From Frateuria_A sp035695185 (lineage in GTDB: Bacteria > Pseudomonadota > Gammaproteobacteria > Xanthomonadales > Rhodanobacteraceae): 14,930 nucleotides of DNA. Below, one piece after another: positions 6,779 to 12,799 of this stretch. Each line of letters starts with the position of its first letter. The stretch's first letter is position 1. Location: assembly GCF_035695185.1 (NCBI RefSeq), contig NZ_DASSES010000002.1, positions 1-14,930 of the forward strand. The letters are read 5' to 3'. Position numbers and translations under genes: made by a program. The notes under the pieces are model-generated. The model was not told the origin of the DNA and did no database searches. It saw nothing but the letters and a program-made list of their open reading frames with translations.

Positions 6779-7696
6779 TCAGTGGATGATCTTGCCAATC
6801 CGGGAGAAGTCGATCCAGCCGTCATGCGTCCCCTTCCAGCTCAGCCAGATCAGGAAGGCCTTGCCGGCCAGGTTCTGTTCCGGCAGGCAGCCCCACCAGC
6901 GGCTGTCGGTGCTGTTGTAGCGGTTGTCGCCCATCACGATATAGCAGCCGGGCGGCACCCTGGCAGGCACCTTGTCGTTGGGGATGGAGAACGGCACCGA
7001 GTAGGCGGGCATCCTGGCGATCATGTGATCGATGCTGCCCTTGCCGTCCGACCGCGGCAGATGCTCGGTCCATACCGTGGCGCCGTAGTCGCGCATCAGC
7101 CGCGACTCGTCGCCGTTGAGCCGTCCCTGGAAAGGCCCCGTCAGGTCGGCGGACACCGGCTTGCCATTGATCAGCAGCTGGTCGCCGTGCGACTCGATGG
7201 TATCGCCGGGCAGCCCGATCACGCGCTTGATCCAGTTCTGGTTCGGCACGGGCGCATGCGGATCGGAGCAGCTGATGTCGCCGCTGCGCGCCCACTGGCC
7301 GTCGTCGTCCTGGCACAGGTAGCCGGGGAAACGGAACACCACCACGTCGCCGCGCTTGGGTTCGCCCAGGCCGAGGAACTTGTTGTTGAAGGCCGGCATG
7401 CGCAGGCCATAGGCGAACTTGTTGACCAGGATGAAATCGCCCACGTCGAGCGTCGGCATCATCGAGCCGGAGGGGATGCGGAACGGTTCGGCCACGAACG
7501 AACGCAGCACCAGCACCACCAGCACCACCGGAAACAGCGAGCGCGCCCAATCCACCGGCGCCGGGTCACGGTACTCGTCGCCGGCCGCATCCAGGCGCGC
7601 CTTGCGCTTCTTGTACAGGAACAACCGGTCCAGCCCCCACACCACGCCGAAGAGCACGGTGAGAGCGAGCAGGATCGCGGAAAAATCGAATTCCAT
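6779..7696 (-). CDS. lepB: LepB, signal peptidase I
   Basis: The 305-residue protein removes signal peptides from exported proteins at the inner membrane. It has two N-terminal membrane segments (about 7-27 and 53-69) separated by a basic cytoplasmic loop, then the periplasmic catalytic domain. The Ser-Lys dyad is visible: S78 in IPSGSMMPTL and K157 in NWIKRVIGLPGD. Box E is GDNRYNSTDSR near the C-terminus. An insert between boxes C and D carries C128 and C143, possibly a disulfide. AGGAG (7703-7707) lies 6 nt before the ATG at 7696. The gene follows lepA, as in most Proteobacteria. Confidence 0.97.
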   Translation of the reverse strand: MEFDFSAILLALTVLFGVVWGLDRLFLYKKRKARLDAAGDEYRDPAPVDWARSLFPVVLVVLVLRSFVAEPFRIPSGSMMPTLDVGDFILVNKFAYGLRMPAFNNKFLGLGEPKRGDVVVFRFPGYLCQDDDGQWARSGDISCSDPHAPVPNQNWIKRVIGLPGDTIESHGDQLLINGKPVSADLTGPFQGRLNGDESRLMRDYGATVWTEHLPRSDGKGSIDHMIARMPAYSVPFSIPNDKVPARVPPGCYIVMGDNRYNSTDSRWWGCLPEQNLAGKAFLIWLSWKGTHDGWIDFSRIGKIIH

Positions 7697-7716
7697 CTGG
7701 GGCTCCTATCGGAGCG

Positions 7717-7787
7717 GGGAACAGGGAACCGGGAACGGGGAACGAAGACCAGGCCACGGCCCGTCCGTTCCCCGTTCCCGGCTTCCC
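7717..7787. repeat. Heptad GGGAAC repeat with inverted arm, large hairpin
   Basis: Four copies of GGGAAC begin at 7717, 7724, 7731 and 7738, a strict 7-bp period. After a 21-nt spacer come inverted copies (GTTCCC at 7767 and 7774, degenerate CTTCCC at 7782). The arms 7729-7744 and 7766-7781 are perfect 16-bp reverse complements. With one bulged base (7782) pairing continues 5 bp further (7724-7728 with 7783-7787), giving a 21-bp stem. It fills most of the 104-bp lepA/lepB gap. I recall similar GGGAA(T/C)-type heptad repeats between genes in Xanthomonadaceae genomes, but cannot check this here. There is no U-tract, so termination is not indicated. Confidence 0.8.
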
Positions 7788-7800
7788 GCCCCCCGCCTCA

Positions 7801-9591
7801 CTATTTATCCACTTTCAGAACGGCAAGGAAGGCCTCCTGCGGGATCTCCACGCGGCCGACCTGCTTCATGCGCTTCTTGCCTTCCTTCTGCTTCTCCAGA
7901 AGCTTCTTCTTGCGGCTCACGTCACCGCCGTAGCACTTGGCCAGCACGTTCTTGCGCAGCGCCTTGACCGTGGAACGGGCGATGATCTGCGCGCCGATGG
8001 CGGCCTGGATGGCGACATCGAACTGCTGGCGCGGAATCAGGTCTTTCATGCGCTCGACCAGCTCGCGACCGCGGCGGTCCGCATGGCTGCGGTGCACGAT
8101 CAGGCTCAGTGCATCCACGCGATCGCCGTTGATCAGCACGTCCACGCGCACGAACGGGCCGGCCTCGAAGCGCTCGTGGTGGTAGTCCATCGAGGCGTAG
8201 CCGCGCGAGACCGACTTGAGGCGGTCGAAGAAGTCCAGCACCACTTCGGCCAGCGGCATCTCGTAGCTGATCTGCACCTGCGTGGCGAGGTACTGGATGG
8301 AGCGCTGCACGCCGCGCTTTTCCTCGCACAGGGTGATGATGTTGCCGATGTAGTCCGGCGGCGTGAGGATGTTCGCGACGATGATGGGCTCGCGAATCTC
8401 CTGGATTTGCGGCACCGGCGGCAGTTTCGAGGGATTGTCCAGGTCCATCACGGTGCCGTCGGTCTTGAGCACCTCGTAGACCACCGTCGGCGCCGTGGTG
8501 ATGAGGTCGAGGTCGTACTCGCGCTCGAGCCGTTCCTGCACGATTTCCATGTGCAGCATCCCCAGGAAGCCGCAGCGGAAGCCGAAGCCCATCGCCTCGG
8601 AGGATTCGGGTTCGAAGAACAACGCCGCGTCGTTCAGGCGCAGCTTGTCCAGCGCCTCGCGCATCGCCGGGTAGTCGTCGGCCGACACCGGGAACAGGCC
8701 GGCGAACACGCGCGGCTGCATGGTCTGGAAGCCCGGCAGCGGCTTTTCGGCCGGCTTGGCGGCCAGGGTCAGCGTGTCGCCGACCGGCGCGCCGTGCACG
8801 TCCTTGATCGAGGCGTTGATCCAGCCCACCTCGCCGGCACCGAGCTTGTCCAGCTTCTTGCGCTTGGGCGTGAACACGCCCACGTCGTCGACCTCGTGCA
8901 CGCGCCCGGTGGACATCACCAGCAGCTTGTCGCCGGGCTTGATCTCGCCCTGCATCACCCGCACCAGCGAGATCACGCCCAGGTAGTTGTCGAACCAGGA
9001 GTCGATGATCAACGCCTGCAAACGGTCGGTGTCGCGGGGCTTGGGCGGCGGGATGCGCGCGACGATGGCCTCGAGCACCTCGGTCACGTTCTGTCCGGTC
9101 TTGGCACTGATCGCCACGGCATCGTCGGCGTCGATGCCGATCACGGCCTCGATCTCGCCCTTGACCTTTTCCGGGTCGGCGGTGGGCAGATCGATCTTGT
9201 TCAATACCGGCACCACTTCCAGCCCCTGCTCCACCGCGGTGTAGCAGTTGGCGACCGACTGCGCCTCCACGCCTTGGGCGGCATCGACCACCAGCAGCGC
9301 GCCCTCGCACGCGGCCAGCGAGCGCGACACCTCGTAGGAGAAGTCGACGTGGCCGGGCGTATCGATGAAGTTGAGCTGGTAGGTCTTGCCGTCACGCGCG
9401 GTGTACGGCAACGACACCGACTGGGCCTTGATCGTAATGCCGCGCTCGCGCTCGATCGGATTATTGTCGAGCACCTGGGCTTCCATCTCGCGCTCGCTCA
9501 GGCCGCCGCAGAGCTGAATGATGCGGTCGGCGAGCGTCGACTTGCCGTGGTCGATGTGGGCGATGATGGAGAAGTTGCGGATCAGTTCCAT
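7801..9591 (-). CDS. lepA: LepA, elongation factor 4
   Basis: The 596-residue translational GTPase is close to the 599 residues of E. coli LepA. The N-terminus MELIRNFSIIAHIDHGKST is the family hallmark with the P-loop (residues 11-19). It is followed by RGITI (G2), DTPGHVDF (G3) and NKIDLP (G4). The C-terminal domain unique to LepA contains YGGDVSRKKKLLEKQKEGKK. LepA binds ribosomes and is implicated in initiation and 30S biogenesis; the older back-translocase role is disputed. The open frame allows a GTG start at 9615, but the ATG at 9591 gives the conserved N-terminus. Neither start has a good Shine-Dalgarno. It lies 172 bases downstream of mucD, where a possible promoter is seen. Confidence 0.97.
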   Translation of the reverse strand: MELIRNFSIIAHIDHGKSTLADRIIQLCGGLSEREMEAQVLDNNPIERERGITIKAQSVSLPYTARDGKTYQLNFIDTPGHVDFSYEVSRSLAACEGALLVVDAAQGVEAQSVANCYTAVEQGLEVVPVLNKIDLPTADPEKVKGEIEAVIGIDADDAVAISAKTGQNVTEVLEAIVARIPPPKPRDTDRLQALIIDSWFDNYLGVISLVRVMQGEIKPGDKLLVMSTGRVHEVDDVGVFTPKRKKLDKLGAGEVGWINASIKDVHGAPVGDTLTLAAKPAEKPLPGFQTMQPRVFAGLFPVSADDYPAMREALDKLRLNDAALFFEPESSEAMGFGFRCGFLGMLHMEIVQERLEREYDLDLITTAPTVVYEVLKTDGTVMDLDNPSKLPPVPQIQEIREPIIVANILTPPDYIGNIITLCEEKRGVQRSIQYLATQVQISYEMPLAEVVLDFFDRLKSVSRGYASMDYHHERFEAGPFVRVDVLINGDRVDALSLIVHRSHADRRGRELVERMKDLIPRQQFDVAIQAAIGAQIIARSTVKALRKNVLAKCYGGDVSRKKKLLEKQKEGKKRMKQVGRVEIPQEAFLAVLKVDK

Positions 9592-9660
9592 GGAATACGC
9601 TGGTCGGGCTTTCACGGCCTGGAGGGCCGCGCACCGCCGGGATGGCGATACGAACCCGGT

Positions 9661-9688
9661 ATTGTCGCATGGAATCGGACTGCGCCAA
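9661..9688 (-). promoter_or_regulatory. Possible sigma-70-type promoter for lepA
   Basis: On the minus strand TTGGCG (9688-9683) is followed after 16 bases by GACAAT (9666-9661). Each has four of six consensus bases. Transcription would start near 9653, about 60 bases before the lepA ATG. This is a pattern match only; in GC-rich DNA such matches occur by chance. Confidence 0.3.
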
Positions 9689-9706
9689 CCAGGCGCCCGC
9701 GTGCTG

Positions 9707-9731
9707 GCGATGCCGTGAAACGTGGCATCGC
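9707..9731. repeat. Inverted repeat between mucD and lepA
   Basis: GCGATGCC (9707-9714) and GGCATCGC (9724-9731) are perfect 8-bp reverse complements around a 9-nt loop, 33 bases past the mucD stop. No U-tract follows on the minus strand, so a factor-independent terminator is not supported. It could protect the mucD 3' end. Confidence 0.45.
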
Positions 9732-9763
9732 GCGCAAGCGGGCACCTGCGAGGCAGGCGGGGC

Positions 9764-11248
9764 CTACTTGTCCGACGGCACGGTCAGCGCGATGAACTGG
9801 GTATCATCGCCCCGGCGCACGAGCAGCAATACGGTGTCGCCCGGCTTGACGCTCCTGGTCGCCGCGCGGAACGCGGACACGCTGCCGACGTTCTGCTGAC
9901 CCACGCGCAGGATCACATCGCCCGGCTGCAGGCCGGCCCGCGCGGCAACCGGACCGGTGATGTCGCCGATCAGTACGCCCTCGCCTTTTTTCAGATCGAG
10001 CTGCTGGCGCGTGTCGTTGTCCAGCTCGCGTACGCTCAGTCCGAGCGCGGCCGAGCCCGACTGGACCGGCGAATGGTCGCGGCCGCCCGCGCCGGTCCCG
10101 TCGTGAGGAGCCTCGCCGACCGTCACCTGGATGGTCTGCTTCTTGCCGTTGCGCAGTATCTCCACCGGCACCCTGCTACCCGGCTTGGTCATGCCGACCA
10201 CCGGAGGCAGATCACCGGCGTCCGTGATCGGCTGGCCGTTGTAGCCGACGATGATGTCGCCGACCTGGATGCCGGCCTTGTCGGCCGCACTGCCCTCCTG
10301 CACCACGCCGACGATGGCACCGCGCGGGTTGTCCAGCTTGAGCGCCTTGGCGATCTGGCTGTCCACGCCGCGCACCTGCACGCCGAGCTGGCCGCGGGTG
10401 ACGTAGCCATGGTCCTTGATCTGCTGCACCGCGTTCATCGCCACGTCGATCGGGATCGAGAACGACACGCCGAGGTAGCCGCCAGTGTTGGAGTAGATCT
10501 GCGAATTGATGCCGACCACCTGGCCCTGCAGGTTGAACAGCGGGCCGCCCGAGTTGCCGCGGTTGATCGGCACGTCGGTCTGGATGAACGAGGTATAGGG
10601 CTGGTCACCGCTCCCGAGATTGCGCCCCACGGCGCTGACGATGCCCTGGGTGACGGTGTAGTCCAGGCCGAACGGCGAACCGATCGCCAGGACCCATTGG
10701 CCCGGCCTGAGCGAGCGCGACTCGCCGATGGACACCGCGGGGAGGCCACTCTGGTCGACCTTGAGCAGGGCGATGTCGTAGCTCGGGTCGGTGCCCACTA
10801 CCTTGGCGTCGAGGGTGCGCCGGTCCTGCAGGCGCACGGTGACTGCGTCGGCGCCGTCGACCACGTGGTTGTTGGTCAGGATGTAGCCGTCACTGGACAC
10901 GATGAAGCCCGAGCCCAGCGAGGTGTGCGCCTGCTCTTCCGGCGAGGGCATCATCGGCATGCCGAAGAAGCGGCGGAAGAGCTCCATCTGCGGATCGTCG
11001 GGCATGCCGGCCTGCATCCCCGGTTCCCGGCGCCGGCCGTTGTACTTGGCCTCCACGTGCACCACGGCAGGCGCGTTCTTCTTCACGATCGGGGTGAAGT
11101 CCGGCAGGCCGGCCACGGCCGGCGCGGGGGTGCCCGCCTGCGACGGCGCGTTTGCCTGCGCGGCCGGCGGCTCCGCCTGGGCGCAGCCGGCCGTCACCAG
11201 GCCCATCAACACGCAGCAGGTCAGGGTGCGCAAGGGAAATCGATTCAT
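9764..11248 (-). CDS. mucD: DegP/MucD-like periplasmic serine protease
   Basis: The 494-residue HtrA-family protease has a chymotrypsin-like domain with triad H128 (LTNNHVVDG), D158 (SYDIALLKV) and S233 (RGNSGGPL), then two PDZ domains (about 290-370 and 410-490). It should degrade or refold misfolded envelope proteins. Its place directly after rpoE-rseA matches MucD in Pseudomonas and Xanthomonas relatives, hence the symbol; degP or degQ naming is possible. The N-terminus is ambiguous: V18-T-A-G-C22 resembles a lipobox, while A23-Q-A25 before Glu26 would suit signal peptidase I. An Ala/Pro/Gln-rich linker follows (27-47). The ATG at 11248 is chosen over an upstream start at 11290 because AAGGAGG lies 7 nt before it and the signal sequence starts there. 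The sequence INRGNSGG has Arg where INPGNSGG is more usual. Confidence 0.93.
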   Translation of the reverse strand: MNRFPLRTLTCCVLMGLVTAGCAQAEPPAAQANAPSQAGTPAPAVAGLPDFTPIVKKNAPAVVHVEAKYNGRRREPGMQAGMPDDPQMELFRRFFGMPMMPSPEEQAHTSLGSGFIVSSDGYILTNNHVVDGADAVTVRLQDRRTLDAKVVGTDPSYDIALLKVDQSGLPAVSIGESRSLRPGQWVLAIGSPFGLDYTVTQGIVSAVGRNLGSGDQPYTSFIQTDVPINRGNSGGPLFNLQGQVVGINSQIYSNTGGYLGVSFSIPIDVAMNAVQQIKDHGYVTRGQLGVQVRGVDSQIAKALKLDNPRGAIVGVVQEGSAADKAGIQVGDIIVGYNGQPITDAGDLPPVVGMTKPGSRVPVEILRNGKKQTIQVTVGEAPHDGTGAGGRDHSPVQSGSAALGLSVRELDNDTRQQLDLKKGEGVLIGDITGPVAARAGLQPGDVILRVGQQNVGSVSAFRAATRSVKPGDTVLLLVRRGDDTQFIALTVPSDK

Positions 11249-11255
11249 GGACGTT

Positions 11256-11262
11256 CCTCCTT
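11256..11262 (-). promoter_or_regulatory. Strong ribosome binding site of mucD
   Basis: AAGGAGG on the minus strand, 7 nt before the ATG at 11248, is a near-perfect Shine-Dalgarno. It fixes the mucD start against the longer open frame beginning at 11290. Confidence 0.85.
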
Positions 11263-11280
11263 CAGGCAACAAAGGGACGC

Positions 11281-11308
11281 GACCGTGCACGGTCCGCGGG
11301 GCGGACCG
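11281..11308. repeat. Two overlapping inverted repeats upstream of mucD
   Basis: GACCGTGCACGGTC (11281-11294) is a perfect 14-bp palindrome. Overlapping it, CGGTCCGC (11290-11297) and GCGGACCG (11301-11308) form a perfect 8-bp stem with a 3-nt loop. Both use bases 11290-11294, so in RNA the two hairpins exclude each other. They lie in the 110-bp rseA/mucD gap, about 20-50 bases upstream of the mucD Shine-Dalgarno, with no U-tract. Confidence 0.6.
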
Positions 11309-11358
11309 GCTCGGAGGCTAAAGGGAATACGACCGCGGTGAGCGCACGCGGGCGCGGA

Positions 11359-12003
11359 TCACTGGGTGCCGGTAGCCGCCTGTCGCGGATAGCGGGCGGC
11401 TGGCACCTGCTGCGGGTCGATCAGCAGGTAATAACCGGGCTGGCTGCGCAGCGAGCGCACCGGCTCGACGCGATAGGGTGACAGGCTGCGCGCATAGGGC
11501 ATCAACCCTCCGCCATAGCTATCGCCAAGGGTAGCGGCAGCCTGCTGGCTGTAACGCGAGGCGGTGTCGCTGCTGAGCCACGGCGGCACCGCGGCAGGCG
11601 TGGCCGGCTCGGACGGGGCAGCGACTTCGGCAGCCGGGGTGTTCTGCGCCAGCGCCGTCGCCGCGTGCTCGTCGTCCGCCATCGGGCGGGCGATCATCAG
11701 AGCTGCCACCGCGACGCTGGCGGCAATGGCGCCGCCGGCCGACCAGCGCAGCCAGTGCGGCGTGCGCCGTCCCGTGCCGGCCTCGGATTCCTGCGCGATC
11801 GCCTGCTCCACCCGTGCCGCGAAACCGGCCGAAGCCACCGCCGGCAACTGCCGGCGCAAGCCGTCGCGCGCCAGGTGATAGCGCGCCCAGGCCTGCCTCA
11901 GCACGGCATCGTGCTCGAACCGGCGCAGCAGGAAGCGAAGCTCCTCGCGGGCGAGTTCGCCGTCGATGCCGGCCGAAAGGTGTTCACGTTGGTCTTGCGT
12001 CAT
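11359..12003 (-). CDS. rseA: RseA/MucA-type anti-sigma-E factor
   Basis: The 214-residue protein is a single-pass inner-membrane anti-sigma factor. The cytoplasmic N-terminus (about 1-65, LSAGIDGELAREELRFLLRR to WARYHLARDGL) has the RseA/MucA sigma-binding pattern. One transmembrane helix spans about residues 88-105, followed by an Ala/Pro-rich periplasmic tail ending near YYLLIDPQQVPAARYPRQ. On envelope stress, regulated proteolysis of such proteins frees RpoE; the site-1 and site-2 proteases are not in this window. The start codon overlaps the rpoE stop by 4 bases (ATGA), so the sigma factor and its inhibitor are translationally coupled, which helps keep their ratio fixed. No rseB/mucB gene follows; the next gene is mucD. 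The N-terminal domain and position make the call safe; the periplasmic tail is poorly conserved. Confidence 0.9.
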   Translation of the reverse strand: MTQDQREHLSAGIDGELAREELRFLLRRFEHDAVLRQAWARYHLARDGLRRQLPAVASAGFAARVEQAIAQESEAGTGRRTPHWLRWSAGGAIAASVAVAALMIARPMADDEHAATALAQNTPAAEVAAPSEPATPAAVPPWLSSDTASRYSQQAAATLGDSYGGGLMPYARSLSPYRVEPVRSLRSQPGYYLLIDPQQVPAARYPRQAATGTQ

Positions 12004-12596
12004 GTCGGATGATCCTCGCGGTCCGAGAGCAGTGGCCGCAGTTGCTGATCGATCGCTTCGCGCGCACGGAAGATCCGCGAACGCACGGTACCGATGGGAC
12101 AGCCCATCGCCTCGGCGATTTCCTCGTAGCTCAGGCCGTCCACCTCGCGCAGCGTGATGGCGGTCCGCAGCTCCTCTGGCAGCGCTTGGACAGTATCGAA
12201 GACGGTTTGTTCAATCTCCTGCCGAAGCAATTCGCGTTCGGGCGTGGCGCCCTCCTGCATCCGCTCGGCGCCGGTCAGGAAAACGGCGTCCTCCGCCGCG
12301 ATATCGTCCATCGGCGGCCGGCGGCCCATCGCCACCAGGTGGTTCTTGGCCGTATTGACGGCAATCTTGTACATCCAGGTATAGAACTGGCTGTCCCCGC
12401 GGAACGAGCCGATCGCCCGCCAGGCGCGCACGAACGCCTCCTGCGCCACGTCCTCGCATTCGGCGTAGTTGTTGACGTACCGGGAAATCAGGCCGATCAC
12501 CTTGTGCTGGTACTTGCGCACCAGCAGGTCGAAGGCGCGCCGGTCGCCGTTTTGGACACGCTCGACCAGGGCGCTATCCAGTTCGTTTTCGCCCAT
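12000..12596 (-). CDS. rpoE: RpoE/AlgU, extracytoplasmic-function sigma factor
   Basis: The 198-residue ECF sigma factor has region 2 at about residues 21-90 (DLLVRKYQHKVIGLISRYV, then CEDVAQEAFVRAWRA and TWMYKIAVNTAKN) and region 4 at about 135-186 (LPEELRTAITLREVDGLSYEE, then GTVRSRIFRAREAI). It closely resembles E. coli RpoE and Pseudomonas AlgU, which direct RNA polymerase to envelope-stress promoters. The rseA-like gene immediately downstream confirms the group. AAGGAG (12606-12611) lies 9 nt before the ATG. A consensus sigma-E promoter about 60 bases upstream predicts positive autoregulation. Confidence 0.96.
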   Translation of the reverse strand: MGENELDSALVERVQNGDRRAFDLLVRKYQHKVIGLISRYVNNYAECEDVAQEAFVRAWRAIGSFRGDSQFYTWMYKIAVNTAKNHLVAMGRRPPMDDIAAEDAVFLTGAERMQEGATPERELLRQEIEQTVFDTVQALPEELRTAITLREVDGLSYEEIAEAMGCPIGTVRSRIFRAREAIDQQLRPLLSDREDHPT

Positions 12597-12656
12597 CCGG
12601 GCCGTCTCCTTCGATAACCGCTTGGGTGGCGCCAGCCGGATGGTAACGCGCCGCCC

Positions 12657-12683
12657 TCAGACAAGCGGCAGCAGCGCAAGTTC
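12657..12683 (-). promoter_or_regulatory. Sigma-E (RpoE/AlgU) promoter upstream of rpoE
   Basis: On the minus strand GAACTT (12683-12678), a 16-base spacer and TCTGA (12661-12657) reproduce the classical sigma-E consensus GAACTT-N16-17-TCTRA without mismatch. Initiation is expected near 12650, leaving a leader of about 55 bases before the rpoE ATG. The position directly before the gene for that sigma factor supports autoregulation. A separate housekeeping promoter for basal expression was not identified. Confidence 0.82.
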
Positions 12684-12712
12684 ACACGGGCGTCACGATG
12701 GCTGGCCAGTCC

Positions 12713-12738
12713 AAAAAAAGCCGTCGACGGGCGACGGC
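12713..12738 (-). terminator. Intrinsic terminator of the GGDEF/EAL gene
   Basis: On the minus strand GCCGTCG (12738-12732), a 5-nt loop and CGACGGC (12726-12720) form a perfect 7-bp GC-rich stem followed directly by seven T residues (12719-12713). It lies about 60 bases past the stop of the GGDEF/EAL gene and 30 bases before the sigma-E promoter, so it separates the two transcription units. Confidence 0.9.
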
Positions 12739-12799
12739 ATGCATTCAAGATGCGGCGTGGATGTCCTGGATCAAGGGTGCCGGTTGGGTGGGCTCGGAT

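Noticed and set aside
9707..9731. An intrinsic terminator after mucD
   Set aside because: The 8-bp inverted repeat is real but is not followed by a U-tract in the direction of transcription, so it is listed only as a repeat.
8083..9795. A 570-codon plus-strand open frame opposite lepA
   Set aside because: It is a shadow of a strongly conserved lepA; the composition is low-complexity His/Gln/Arg/Val with no domain.
9722..11341. A 539-codon plus-strand open frame opposite mucD
   Set aside because: It is a shadow of mucD, whose catalytic triad and PDZ domains are certain; the antisense product has no recognisable motifs.
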